Positions 14,786 through 23,683 of a DNA stretch of 46,787 nt are shown here, one piece after another. The DNA is taken from contig CALVJJ010000009.1 of assembly GCA_944332185.1 (NCBI GenBank), positions 1 to 46,787 on the forward strand, in the 5' to 3' direction. The DNA comes from an uncultured Clostridia bacterium (lineage in GTDB: Bacteria > Bacillota > Clostridia > Christensenellales > UBA1242). Under the pieces are notes generated by a model. The model saw nothing but the letters and a program-made list of their open reading frames with translations, ran no database searches and was not told the origin of the DNA. The stretch's first letter is position 1, and the number at the start of each line of letters is the position of its first letter. Made by a program: the position numbers and the translations under genes.

Positions 14786-15661
14786 ATGAGCCAATTTTTA
14801 TTGTCTACAGATACAACGTGTGATGCATTCAAATCAGAATTAAAAAATAACCATATCGAATATATTCCTATGTCTTTTATTTGTGATGGGGAAATATATC
14901 AAGATGATTTTGATAAACCTGAAGATTATCTTGCTTTTTATCAGTCTATAGAATCTGGCAAACTATATACCACAACCGGACTGAATCATACCGAAGTGGA
15001 AGAATATTTTACGAGATTATTAGATACTTATCATCAAGATATTGTACATTTAAGTTTGTCAAGTGGACTGAGTTTGACTTGTGGACTAGTAAAACAAGTA
15101 GCCAAAGAACTGAATGAAACACATACAGAAAAAATCTATGTTGTCGATAGCTTGTCAGCAACGATTGCTTCAAAATATTTGTTAGAATATTTAAAACAAT
15201 TCCGTGATGAAGGAATGACAGCTATAGAAGCCTATAGCAAAATCAATGATTATGTAGAACATTTAGATGTCAGCTTTTTCGTTAGCAACTTGGATTGTTT
15301 AAGACGAGGTGGACGTATTAGTGGGGCTGCAGCTATGATTGGGAAAGTGCTGTCCATTCGACCAATGCTAGAAATTGATAAAGAAGGAAAATTGCAAGTG
15401 ATTGGAAAATGCATGGGAGATAAAAAAGCACTAAAATCCATGATAGACCGTTTTAAAGAAAGATATGATCAAAAAGGACACCCTCCAGTATTCATTGCTT
15501 ATGCAAATAATGAAGCTTTAAAAAATGAACTACAATCTATGTTGCTTGCCATAGATCCAACTTTAAAAATTATTAGTGGGTATATTGGACCAGTGATTGG
15601 ATCGCATACAGGTGGACAAATTGTAGGAATGGGATATTTATCTGAAAAAGAAAGAGAATAA
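14786..15661 (+). CDS. DegV-family fatty-acid-binding protein
   Basis: DegV/FakB proteins bind a fatty acid and, with FakA, present it for phosphorylation. 291 aa, the usual length. N-terminal LLSTDTTCD, then YTTTGLN (the family's T-S-x-P region), VVDSLSAT, and SNLDCLRRGGRISGAAAMIG followed by L-x-x-RPMLEI, the strongest family signature, and a C-terminal GPVIGSHTGGQIVGMGY. Ribosome site AGGAGAAA. No fakA nearby. Monocistronic. Confidence 0.92.
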   Translation: MSQFLLSTDTTCDAFKSELKNNHIEYIPMSFICDGEIYQDDFDKPEDYLAFYQSIESGKLYTTTGLNHTEVEEYFTRLLDTYHQDIVHLSLSSGLSLTCGLVKQVAKELNETHTEKIYVVDSLSATIASKYLLEYLKQFRDEGMTAIEAYSKINDYVEHLDVSFFVSNLDCLRRGGRISGAAAMIGKVLSIRPMLEIDKEGKLQVIGKCMGDKKALKSMIDRFKERYDQKGHPPVFIAYANNEALKNELQSMLLAIDPTLKIISGYIGPVIGSHTGGQIVGMGYLSEKERE

Positions 15662-15692
15662 AAAAACATAGGAAAATTCCTATGTTTTTATT
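15661..15692 (+). terminator. Terminator of degV
   Basis: AAAAACATAGGAA / TTCCTATGTTTTT stem with a 2-base loop and T-rich tail. Confidence 0.8.
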
Positions 15693-15753
15693 TTGTGTAT
15701 GAACTATTCTAGTCTTACATTTTACTTGTACAATATCGTAAAAGCGAGAGGTT

Positions 15754-16647
15754 TTATTTGTCCCAAGAGGATACAAGATTTTGTAAAAATTTCTTCATGT
15801 CTTCGGAAAAACGATCATCTAGCAAACTTTCAAGAACATTAGCTTGAATAAAACCTAGCTTGTTGCCTAGATCATATCTTTTCCCATGGATTAAGACGCC
15901 ATGTAACTGTTGTTGTTCTGCAAGTTTGGAGTATAGCAATGTAATTGGATATTCGATTAAAGGTTTTTGATTTTGATGTAAGAATTCATCAATCATAGTA
16001 AAAATAGAAGGATCCAAGATGGCAGGACCGATATAACTAATATTACTAGGAGCTTTCTCTATCGGTGGTTTTTCTACGAATTGTGAGATTGTGATGATAT
16101 CTCCATGTTGCTCTAAAGGTTGTATGATGCCATACCTAGATACATCTTTTTTGTCTACTGGTTGTAGAGCTAGAATATTGGCTGAACCTAATTGTTCGTA
16201 TGCATCTAAAAGCTGTGCTATTTCTGTTTTTGTTTTGCAAGACACATATTCATCTCCAAAAAGCAATAAAAAAGGTTCATTCTTCACAAACTTTTTCCCA
16301 TCGTTGACAGCAATCATAGTTCCTTTTGTTTCTTTTTGAATGATATAGGTAATCGATGCCAAATTGGAAATGTTTTTGACTAATTCTAATTGGTCATAAT
16401 GTTGGTATTGTTCTAATTTTTTCTCATAATGATAATTTCTTTCAAAATAGTCAATAATACTATTCTTTTGATCTGACATAATCATGGCTATTTCTTGAAT
16501 GCCACAGTTAGCGCAATCTTCGACTAATCGATGTAAAATGGGTTTATCTAGTAATGGTAGCATTTCTTTGGGAACGGTTTTTGTAATGGGCAACATTCTG
16601 GTTGCTAAACCAGCACAAAGAATGATAGCTTTTTTGATGGGCTGCAT
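15754..16647 (-). CDS. galU: UTP-glucose-1-phosphate uridylyltransferase-like nucleotidyltransferase
   Basis: Makes UDP-glucose from UTP and glucose-1-phosphate. 297 aa, typical of GalU. The N-terminal signature is CAGLATRMLPITKTVPKEMLPLLDKP; the family usually has GLGTR, so the second Gly is Ala here. Later blocks KETKGT, PFLLLFGDEY (usually LLGDD), RYGII, FVEKP and KRYDLGNKLGF fit GalU. Divergence in the LGDD and GHA regions leaves open another hexose-1-phosphate nucleotidyltransferase. Start at MQPIKK from AAGGAG. Minus strand TATAAT at 16664-16669 is the likely -10. Confidence 0.8.
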   Translation of the reverse strand: MQPIKKAIILCAGLATRMLPITKTVPKEMLPLLDKPILHRLVEDCANCGIQEIAMIMSDQKNSIIDYFERNYHYEKKLEQYQHYDQLELVKNISNLASITYIIQKETKGTMIAVNDGKKFVKNEPFLLLFGDEYVSCKTKTEIAQLLDAYEQLGSANILALQPVDKKDVSRYGIIQPLEQHGDIITISQFVEKPPIEKAPSNISYIGPAILDPSIFTMIDEFLHQNQKPLIEYPITLLYSKLAEQQQLHGVLIHGKRYDLGNKLGFIQANVLESLLDDRFSEDMKKFLQNLVSSWDK

Positions 16648-16763
16648 ACTTTCTCCTTCTTTCATTATAACAATATGGATTGGTATCTTAAGTATATAAT
16701 ATTTTCATAAGATTGTAAATACCGACATTTTAAAAATATGGAAATTTTTGTCAATTTTTCAAG

Positions 16764-16792
16764 TTGACAAGTTGCATTCATGTGTGTACAAT
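16764..16792 (+). promoter_or_regulatory. Promoter of the queH / U32 peptidase operon
   Basis: Consensus TTGACA, 17 bp, TACAAT; about 19 bases before the ATG of the first gene. Confidence 0.8.
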
Positions 16793-16811
16793 GATTGTAA
16801 TAGGAGTGAAT

Positions 16812-17534
16812 ATGGAGAAAAAATCAAGCAAATGGTTGAGACACGTCTTTGTCATTATGATGATCCTACTTTTTTGTGTGTATTTTATCTATGGCTGTGG
16901 GACAGCATTTACATTTATAGGGGATAAAGTAAAACAATTCCAATCTCTTATAGAAGATATAGATCAAGTAGATCCATCTACTTTGTACACAACGAAGGCT
17001 AGTGAATATACTATAGTTTATGAACAATTACAACCAGAATATGCTGAATTATTTTTAGATAGTGGGGATATCAATCGTTTTGTAGTTTTACAAAAAGAAC
17101 TCACTCTTACTTATGCTGATTTTGCAAGTATTTTGAATAACTTGATTCAAGAAAAAGAAAAGTATTTGTCTTTACAGAGTTTTGAGGTTAGGAACAATCA
17201 AATACAAATGGTTTTTCGATTGAATATAGACCTTGCAAAGGAAAAGTATGAACAATTAGAATTATTTTCTTTATCTACTATGTACCTAATAAGTCAATGT
17301 TCTTACCAAATAGAAGAAGATACGATCTTGTTGGCTTCTGGAGAGTTTTGGATAGGGGGATTAGAAAAAGAAGGAGAAAAAATGCAGTTTTTAAAAACAT
17401 ATTTTGCAGATTTGTTGCAGCAATGCCAAAGTCTTGTGCAAAATATTGCTACAGAATGTATGCAAGTCTTTTTACATGCGCATACTATTGCTTTTTTAGA
17501 TAAGGTAGTCATTACACCAAAGGAGGAATTGTGA
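16812..17534 (+). CDS. Membrane-anchored protein of unknown function, 240 aa
   Basis: Not recognised. Positively charged N-terminus (EKKSSKWLRH), one membrane helix at about residues 10-28, then an extracytoplasmic domain of about 200 residues with mixed helices. The start has TAGGAG upstream; an earlier in-frame ATG overlaps the promoter. Its stop overlaps the GTG start of queH, so it is the first gene of a four-gene operon that contains tRNA- and rRNA-modification enzymes, with which no functional link is evident. Confidence 0.75.
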   Translation: MEKKSSKWLRHVFVIMMILLFCVYFIYGCGTAFTFIGDKVKQFQSLIEDIDQVDPSTLYTTKASEYTIVYEQLQPEYAELFLDSGDINRFVVLQKELTLTYADFASILNNLIQEKEKYLSLQSFEVRNNQIQMVFRLNIDLAKEKYEQLELFSLSTMYLISQCSYQIEEDTILLASGEFWIGGLEKEGEKMQFLKTYFADLLQQCQSLVQNIATECMQVFLHAHTIAFLDKVVITPKEEL

Positions 17535-18163
17535 ACAAAAGCGGAAAACAAATTCTAGCAATGCTGGAAGACAGATACCAAAAATATGGGAAACAAAAAT
17601 TGTTATTGCATGTTTGTTGTGGACCTTGTAGTAGTGGGGTACTAGGACAACTCCAACAATATTTTGATGTGACACTATATTACTACAATCCTAATATTTT
17701 CCCTAGTAGTGAATATGACAAAAGAAAAGAAGAATTGCCTAAAGTGATAAAAGGATTACATTTGGATTTTCCTATTGTGGTAGAACCGTATCAAGCAAAT
17801 GAGTTTTATTCAAAAATTAAAGGGCATGAATTAGATCCAGAAGGAGGGGAAAGATGTCATATTTGCTATCAGTTGCGTATGGAAAAAACAGCCCAATATG
17901 CAAAACAACATGGTTATGATATCTTTACGACCACACTTTCCATTAGTCCTTATAAAAATAGTCAAGTATTGAACGAAATTGGCTATGCTTTAGGACAACA
18001 ATACGGAATAGAATATTTGTATAGTGATTTTAAAAAAAATAATGGCTATTTAAAAAGCTGCCAAATCAGTCGAGAACTTGGAATCTATAGACAAGACTAT
18101 TGTGGTTGTGTATATTCTTTGCAAGAAAGAAAGAGGCAAATAGATGAAGTGGATAGAAAATAA
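17531..18163 (+). CDS. queH: Epoxyqueuosine reductase QueH
   Basis: Last step of queuosine synthesis: reduces epoxyqueuosine to queuosine in tRNA. 210 aa. The Fe-S and second-metal ligands are visible as LLHVCCGPCSS (Cys29, Cys30, Cys33), RCHICYQLRM and the C-terminal YCGCVYS. QueH replaces QueG in many anaerobes. GTG start directly after AAAGGAGGAATT, overlapping the preceding stop by 4 bases; ends overlapping the next gene by 20 bp. Confidence 0.94.
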   Translation: MNKSGKQILAMLEDRYQKYGKQKLLLHVCCGPCSSGVLGQLQQYFDVTLYYYNPNIFPSSEYDKRKEELPKVIKGLHLDFPIVVEPYQANEFYSKIKGHELDPEGGERCHICYQLRMEKTAQYAKQHGYDIFTTTLSISPYKNSQVLNEIGYALGQQYGIEYLYSDFKKNNGYLKSCQISRELGIYRQDYCGCVYSLQERKRQIDEVDRK

Positions 18164-18515
18164 AATACATCTTTTATCAAAACTTAAGAATTGTCAAGAC
18201 TACTATCAAGATATTACCTATTTACAGACCGTATCTCATAGAAACATTAAAGCAGAGATGATCCAAGCTATTAGTCATATGGTAGAAAAATATAGAGTGT
18301 GGATAACTGACATTGGGCAATACGAACACCCTATCATAAGACCTACAGTGACAGAAGAAGAATATGATGTATTGTATACAGGAATAGAAAAGATGCAGTT
18401 GTTGGATCAAATAGCATGGTTAATACGGTGTATTGTATTGGGTACTTGTATTACCATTGGTATCTATGGATCCATTCAAGAAGCACTAACAGAGGAAAAA
18501 CATGAACAAGAATAA
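18144..18515 (+). CDS. Hypothetical protein between queH and the U32 peptidase, 123 aa
   Basis: Not recognised. A charged helical N-terminal 90 residues are followed by one hydrophobic stretch (LIRCIVLGTCITIGIYGSI) near the C-terminus, suggesting a tail-anchored or peripheral membrane protein. Overlaps queH by 20 bp and the next gene by 14 bp, so it is firmly part of the operon. Confidence 0.65.
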   Translation: MKWIENKIHLLSKLKNCQDYYQDITYLQTVSHRNIKAEMIQAISHMVEKYRVWITDIGQYEHPIIRPTVTEEEYDVLYTGIEKMQLLDQIAWLIRCIVLGTCITIGIYGSIQEALTEEKHEQE

Positions 18516-20643
18516 AGTAGAAATATTAGCCCCATGTGGAGATATGGAAAGTCTAAAAGTGGCAGTGCAAAACGGTGCAGATGCTGTATATTTTGGAATG
18601 CCAAAATTTAATGCGAGAATGAAAGCAGAAAACTTTGGTATGAATCTCCAAGAAGCAGTCAACTATTGTCATCTTTTTGACACAAAAGTATATATTACTG
18701 TCAATACCTTAATTAAAGATTGTGAAATACAAGATTTTTTGCAGGAAGTGGACAAAGCGATAGATGCTGGAATTGATGCAGTGATCATACAAGATCTGGG
18801 TATGGCAATGTTACTAAAGAAAAAGTATCCTACTTTAGAGATGCATGCTTCCACCCAAATGGGAATACACAATCTTCCTGGAGCAAAATTCCTAGAAGAA
18901 TTGGGTTTTAAAAGAGTAGTATTAGCACGAGAAACAAAACTGGAAGATATTAAACAAATCAAAGAACATACCAATCTAGATATTGAATATTTTGTGCAAG
19001 GGGCACTTTGTGTGTCTTTTTCTGGTAACTGTTATTTGAGTTATTTTGTGAATGGCAATAGTGGAAATCGTGGGGAATGCAAACAACTATGTAGACTGTG
19101 TTATCAGGCAAGAAAAGATAATCAACTGCTAAAAGAAGGGTATTTGTTATCTCCTGCAGATTTGTCTTTATTACATGAGCTAAAAGAATTGGTTGAAGCT
19201 GGTGTCACTTCTTTAAAAATAGAAGGTAGATTGCGTAGACCGGGATATGTAGGAGTAGCTGTACATCATTACAAATGGGCAATAGACCACAATTTTTTGG
19301 TAGATGCCCAAGCAGATGCTGATTTGGCATTGGTTTTTTCTAGAGGAAAATTCAATCAAAAAGCATATTTGGAAGATGGTGTGAATTATCCTATTATAGA
19401 ATCAAGGTACCAAAGCCATATTGGAAAACGTATTGGATATGTTGTGGATTGCAAACCATTCAAAGATTTATACAAAATTACCATTAAAAGTATATATCCA
19501 TTATCTCCTCACGACGGGCTAAAAATGTTTCGACAAGAAAAAGAAATTGGGTCGCTTGGTGTAGGGAATGTGGAACAAGGAAAAGAGGGACAAATAATTT
19601 TTTCCAAACACAAATTCTTACCTAACGATGTGGTGCATTTGATTGTAGATCATCAATTAGAAGAAAAGTATTGTACTCAAAAAAGAATTCGTTCGGTACA
19701 AGTTCAGTGTGAGATACATAAAGATCAATTCCCAACTTTATCTTTACAATGTGGAAAGTATGCAGTCACTGTCCAAGGGGAAGAAAAAGTTCAAGAGGCA
19801 AAGACTTGTCCATTGACATCTTTGCAAGTGCAAGAACAATTACAAAAATTTAATCATGATATATTTGTCATGAATACTTGTAATATTTGTCTAGAAGATG
19901 GGTGTTTTATGACAAAAAGTCAAATAAACGAACTGCGCAGACAAGGATTACTAGCTTTAGAAAAAGAGATATTACGTCAAAATAAACCAGTGTATGATAA
20001 GGTGCAAGTAGATAATCTAGGAGAAAATATCTCCCTACCATTTTCCCAAGACAAGATTGGCATTGTCAATGAATATGATGGTACAGATCGTGAGATTCTT
20101 TGGATTGCTCCGACTACGTATACAGAAAATGTGATAGGAAAAATCAAAGCAAAATACAAAGCAAAACAATATTATTTGGTATTGCCAGTTGTTGCCAATC
20201 ATCAGGATCTTTTCGTATTAGATAGAATTTTGGCAAAACATATAGTTGATGGGATTGTGATTGAGAATTATTATGGTGTAAAATATACAAAAGAATATCC
20301 GTTTATGATTGGACCTAGAATGAATGTGTATAACTTACAAACAGCAAAGTTTTGGTACCAATTAAGTGCACAGCTTGTGACTAGCAATTATGAAATACAG
20401 ATTCCACAATTACCTAGTATATCGGGAAGGCAGATTCTTATGGTATTATGTCATTGTCCTTACCAAACTGTTTTTCACAAAACATGTGAGCAATGTCCTT
20501 ATCAAGAAAATCTAAAGTATGAGAATGAAGATAGACAATATCCAATTCGAAGGTATATCGTATCTAGGTGTTATTTTGAACTCTTATCTCCAAGTATAGT
20601 AAAAGGCAACATAAGGGCAATCGAAGATATGAGAAATCGGTAA
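18502..20643 (+). CDS. U32-family peptidase, RlhA-like (23S rRNA hydroxylation)
   Basis: 713 aa, the long U32 form with a DUF3656-type middle region. N-terminal VEILAPCGDMESLKVAVQNGADAVYFG, then ITVNTLIKD, HASTQMGIHN, LARE, and GALCVSFSGNCYLSYFVNGNSGNRGECKQLCR, which carries the conserved cysteines of the family. In E. coli the long member RlhA makes 5-hydroxycytidine in 23S rRNA; other members were described as collagenases or tRNA hydroxylases (TrhP), so the exact target here is open. SLKIEGR is also present. Last gene of the operon. Confidence 0.88.
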   Translation: MNKNKVEILAPCGDMESLKVAVQNGADAVYFGMPKFNARMKAENFGMNLQEAVNYCHLFDTKVYITVNTLIKDCEIQDFLQEVDKAIDAGIDAVIIQDLGMAMLLKKKYPTLEMHASTQMGIHNLPGAKFLEELGFKRVVLARETKLEDIKQIKEHTNLDIEYFVQGALCVSFSGNCYLSYFVNGNSGNRGECKQLCRLCYQARKDNQLLKEGYLLSPADLSLLHELKELVEAGVTSLKIEGRLRRPGYVGVAVHHYKWAIDHNFLVDAQADADLALVFSRGKFNQKAYLEDGVNYPIIESRYQSHIGKRIGYVVDCKPFKDLYKITIKSIYPLSPHDGLKMFRQEKEIGSLGVGNVEQGKEGQIIFSKHKFLPNDVVHLIVDHQLEEKYCTQKRIRSVQVQCEIHKDQFPTLSLQCGKYAVTVQGEEKVQEAKTCPLTSLQVQEQLQKFNHDIFVMNTCNICLEDGCFMTKSQINELRRQGLLALEKEILRQNKPVYDKVQVDNLGENISLPFSQDKIGIVNEYDGTDREILWIAPTTYTENVIGKIKAKYKAKQYYLVLPVVANHQDLFVLDRILAKHIVDGIVIENYYGVKYTKEYPFMIGPRMNVYNLQTAKFWYQLSAQLVTSNYEIQIPQLPSISGRQILMVLCHCPYQTVFHKTCEQCPYQENLKYENEDRQYPIRRYIVSRCYFELLSPSIVKGNIRAIEDMRNR

Positions 20644-20664
20644 TAGGTTTGTGTAATAAAAAAA

Positions 20665-20696
20665 GAAAAAACACGAAAAGTATTCGTGTTTTTTTA
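20665..20696 (+). terminator. Terminator of the queH / U32 operon
   Basis: AAAAACACGAA / TTCGTGTTTTT stem and T-run. Confidence 0.85.
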
Positions 20697-20722
20697 TGAT
20701 CTAAAATGTTTTCATATATTTT

Positions 20723-21292
20723 TTAAAAATTGATTTCGTCATCTTGTGTACTATTTTGATCTATTATTGCTTGCTCTTTTTCCATATTCTTAAGCATAAT
20801 TTGCAAATTGTGATCTTCCACAAAATCTTCTGCAGTAAATATCATGATACAATCATCTGGCATATCACAACGCAAATGAATACAATGCTCTTTTAAAATA
20901 AAAGGATAGGTGGTGAAAGATTTTAATTGTAAACGGGAAGGATTGACTAATATTGTAAACAGATCGATGTACTTCATATCGTCAAATGTCAGTTTTCCTT
21001 TGGTTTTCGTCATCATTGTACTAAGAATTTTTTGGGCTTGTTCGTTAGTAGTCACACAATCTGGTACAGTAGTGGATATAGTGACGGTAGCAGTATCTTG
21101 ATCGAATTTTTTTGGATAATACTTTAAAAAAGTTTGATAAGAAATATATAGTGTTGGTTGAGAGCGAACAAGATTGGCTTGTTCTTTTTTAATGGTATCA
21201 ATTTGTTGGTCTATGGCTTTTTGTTGATTGCGTAGGTTGTCTATTGTTTGTTTTAGATTTTGATAGGTATCTAACATTTCTTGATAATTCAT
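20723..21292 (-). CDS. Hypothetical protein with N-terminal coiled coil, 189 aa
   Basis: Not recognised. Residues about 5-42 (NLKQTIDNLRNQQKAIDQQI...) have heptad spacing and form a coiled coil; a mixed alpha/beta domain follows, and the tail is acidic. No membrane segment. Start at MNYQEM with AAGGGAT upstream. Downstream of spo0A in the same direction but separated by spo0A's terminator, so probably its own unit. Confidence 0.7.
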   Translation of the reverse strand: MNYQEMLDTYQNLKQTIDNLRNQQKAIDQQIDTIKKEQANLVRSQPTLYISYQTFLKYYPKKFDQDTATVTISTTVPDCVTTNEQAQKILSTMMTKTKGKLTFDDMKYIDLFTILVNPSRLQLKSFTTYPFILKEHCIHLRCDMPDDCIMIFTAEDFVEDHNLQIMLKNMEKEQAIIDQNSTQDDEINF

Positions 21293-21405
21293 AATAATCC
21301 CTTTTTTGTTTTTACTATTTTCATCAGTATACCACAGCAAAGTCAAAAGATCAATACCAATTTTTGAAAAAGCAGTTTACTTTTGAAAAGGTACTATTTT
21401 CCATA

Positions 21406-21432
21406 CAAAAAAAAGATGGATTAGTATCCACC
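21406..21432 (-). terminator. Terminator overlapping the 3' end of spo0A
   Basis: Minus strand GGTGGAT, ACTA, ATCCATC stem with an 8-base T-run; the spo0A stop codon is in the loop. Confidence 0.75.
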
Positions 21433-22173
21433 CTCTATCAACATTTTATCAGCAACTAAGGCAATAAATTCTCCGTTGGTAGGTTTTTCATTATTACTAT
21501 AGACTCTGATACCGAATAATGCGTTAATATTTTCTATTTTTCCACGATTCCAAGCTACTTCAATAGCATGACGAATAGCACGTTCGACTTTACTAGCACT
21601 TGTATCAAACCTTTCAGCAATGCTAGGATATAATTTTTTTGTAATAGAATTGATGACTTCTGGATTGTCAATAGCCATTTTGATGGCTTCACGTAAGAAT
21701 TGATACCCTTTGATATGTGCAGGGATACCCACCGTAATGAAAATGTTGCTGATTTTTTCTTCTAATTGTTTGTTTCTAGGGGTTTTTATCGGGGTTTTTG
21801 TTTCAAAGTTTTGTACTACTTCGATCATTCTTTCTGCAATGGTATCATTGTCAAAAGGTTTTTCAATAAAGTAATCAGCTCCCATCTGTAATCCTTTGGC
21901 AATAAAAGCATCACCATGAATAGCACTTGCTAATACAACTTTGGTATGAGGACTAATCTTTTTAATATTTTCTGTTAAGAAAAAACCATCTTTACCTGGT
22001 AAAATTACATCACTTATGACTAGATCACAAGCATTTTCTTTGACATATTGCAAAGAAGGGATTGCTTCACTAAATTCTTCTACCGTAAGACCACTTTTTT
22101 CAAATTTGTCCTTCAATTCTTTTCTATCATTTTGATTGTTACTGACAATCACCACATTTAACTTTTCTTTCAT
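21421..22173 (-). CDS. spo0A: Sporulation master regulator Spo0A, atypical receiver
   Basis: Response regulator that starts sporulation. 250 aa. The C-terminal effector domain is unmistakable: FDTSASKVERAIRHAIEVAWNRG is the Spo0A DNA-recognition helix region. The receiver keeps the phosphorylation site Asp55 (LVISDVILPGKDG), a Ser in LASA and the Lys in IEKPF. However, the end of strand 1 reads VVIVSNNQND where Spo0A normally has an Asp-Asp pair (VADDN), so the acidic residues that bind Mg2+ are absent or shifted. AAAGGAAACGG precedes the ATG. A 0A box lies about 150 bp upstream, suggesting autoregulation. Confidence 0.93.
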   Translation of the reverse strand: MKEKLNVVIVSNNQNDRKELKDKFEKSGLTVEEFSEAIPSLQYVKENACDLVISDVILPGKDGFFLTENIKKISPHTKVVLASAIHGDAFIAKGLQMGADYFIEKPFDNDTIAERMIEVVQNFETKTPIKTPRNKQLEEKISNIFITVGIPAHIKGYQFLREAIKMAIDNPEVINSITKKLYPSIAERFDTSASKVERAIRHAIEVAWNRGKIENINALFGIRVYSNNEKPTNGEFIALVADKMLIEGGY

Positions 22174-22322
22174 TTTAAATTACCGTTTCCTTTTTTTTTA
22201 TATATTTTTGTTGTTTGAGAAGTGCAACGCGAATATCTTAGCATAAGAAAAAGAAAAATGAAAAATATTATCAAAAAATATTTTGAAAAATTGTGCTACT
22301 TTATATGGTTATATTTCACTTT

Positions 22323-22330
22323 TTGTCGAA
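22323..22330 (+). promoter_or_regulatory. 0A box (Spo0A binding site)
   Basis: TTGTCGAA, the Spo0A consensus, about 150 bp upstream of the spo0A start. Confidence 0.6.
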
Positions 22331-22684
22331 ACACTGATCTTTGCTAATATTTCGTGAATAATTTTTGATAAAAAGTCAAAAAAATTAGCATTTTGGTAAG
22401 TTATGTTGTGTTATTTTTTAATATTTATTTTTTGTCTTTTTTAAAAATGGTTTAAAAGTCATGGTTTTTATCAGGTATTTTTTTAGTTATTTTTAGCAAT
22501 ATTTTGACTATTTTTTGCAATACATATAGATAGAAAAAACCGAACTTATTTAAAAGAGAAAAAATAAGAACATAAAAAGTATTGTCATCTCATTGTTTGT
22601 AGCAAATCCATACTAGGGATAGATATATGGGAAAGGGAGGGAATAAAAGAATCTAAAAAAATAGTAGGACTTTCATACATTTAT

Positions 22685-22713
22685 TTGATTTTTTATCATA
22701 AATTCCGTATACT
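22685..22713 (+). promoter_or_regulatory. Promoter of the 77-aa membrane protein gene
   Basis: TTGATT, 17 bp, TATACT, 30 bases before the ATG. Confidence 0.7.
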
Positions 22714-22743
22714 AATCATATAAAATAAAAAAAGGAGATTGTT

Positions 22744-22977
22744 ATGAAAGATTTAGTTAGAGCATTTGACAGCTTACCAAAATGGGCAAAAGTAATCCTT
22801 GCTTTGCCTTTCCTCGACATTGTTTGGGCTTTTTACAGACTTTGCCGTAGTATCAGTAAAGGAAATGTGTTAGGCATTGTGCTAGCTATTGTTATGCTGA
22901 TTGTATGTCCAATCTTATTCTGGATCTTAGACATTATTACCATTGTGTTAATGGATAAAGTTCTATGGATTGATTAG
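22744..22977 (+). CDS. Small two-helix membrane protein, 77 aa
   Basis: I recognise the general pattern of a conserved small Firmicute membrane protein (amphipathic start, AKVILALPFLDIVWAFYRL, then a hydrophobic helix VLGIVLAIVMLIVCPILFWILDII) but not a named family. Ribosome site AAGGAGATT, own promoter and own terminator, so it is a genuine and probably well-expressed gene. Function unknown. Confidence 0.8.
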   Translation: MKDLVRAFDSLPKWAKVILALPFLDIVWAFYRLCRSISKGNVLGIVLAIVMLIVCPILFWILDIITIVLMDKVLWID

Positions 22978-22980
22978 AAA

Positions 22981-23009
22981 AGAAAGAGAAAGATCTCTTT
23001 CTTTTTTTT
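22981..23009 (+). terminator. Terminator of the 77-aa gene
   Basis: AGAAAGAGA, AAGA, TCTCTTTCT stem followed by a T-run. Confidence 0.85.
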
Positions 23010-23083
23010 AAAACATAAAAAATAAATAAAAATCTTTGATTTTTTTTGTATTTGTGGTACACTACTTTTGAAAATATCAACAC

Positions 23084-23467
23084 ATGGAATCAAATATAAT
23101 GAAAAAAAACAAAAACTTTTGGGAAAGTTTAAAACACGCAATCGATGGACTTGTTTGTCTATTTCAAGAAGAAAAAAATATGTGGATACACACGCTGGTG
23201 GCTATTTTTGTGGTTGCATTTGGATTTGTTGTGCAATTAAATCATATTGAGTGGTTGTTGGTGGTATTGTGTATTGTGGCTGTGATAGCGAGTGAAATCA
23301 TGAATACTTTAATTGAACGAATGATGAACAGAATCTCTACAGAATATGATGAGCAAATCAAAAAGATCAAAGATATTAGTGCAGGTTTTGTCCTATTAGT
23401 GAGCATTGGATCTGTGATTGTAGGTCTGCTGATATTTGTTCCAAAACTGATTAGTTTTTTTGCATAA
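23084..23467 (+). CDS. dgkA: Diacylglycerol / undecaprenol kinase
   Basis: Small integral membrane kinase; in Gram-positives it mainly phosphorylates undecaprenol for cell-wall lipid carrier recycling. 127 aa with three membrane helices. The signature ASEIMNTLIERMMNRIS (family E-x-M-N-T-A-I-E) and IKKIKDISAGFVLL (K-D-x-A-A-G) are present. Two ATGs are possible, this one and one 5 codons later (MKKNKN); neither has a clear Shine-Dalgarno. A -10-like TACACT at 23058-23063 would give a leader of only 10-15 bases. Confidence 0.88.
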   Translation: MESNIMKKNKNFWESLKHAIDGLVCLFQEEKNMWIHTLVAIFVVAFGFVVQLNHIEWLLVVLCIVAVIASEIMNTLIERMMNRISTEYDEQIKKIKDISAGFVLLVSIGSVIVGLLIFVPKLISFFA

Positions 23468-23565
23468 TGGACAGAGAAACGATGTTGTGCGATCTCAATA
23501 TGCCAAAGGCCAATATATACTATGTAAAAGACTGGACGTAAAAAATAATCAATATATAATATAAA

Positions 23566-23599
23566 AGAAAAAAGAGGGCAAACCTCTTTTTTGTTTTTT
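23566..23599. terminator. Terminator between dgkA and the CmpB-like gene
   Basis: AAAAAAGAGG, GCAAA, CCTCTTTTTT stem with T-runs on both strands; serves both convergent genes. Confidence 0.85.
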
Positions 23600-23683
23600 A
23601 AACAATGTTTTTAAGATTATAAGATATAAATATGCTATTGTGATCTTTTTTATATTTTTTTTATATTTTGCAATGCTTGTATG

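Larger units (their letters stand above)
22174..22743. other. 570-bp AT-rich intergenic region between spo0A and a divergent small gene
   Basis: Very A/T-rich with repeated TTTTTG/ATTTTT runs. Holds a perfect 0A box (22323-22330) and, at the right end, the promoter of the small membrane protein. I could not find a clear sigma-A or sigma-H promoter for spo0A by eye, nor an RNA gene or an open frame with a ribosome site. Confidence 0.6.
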
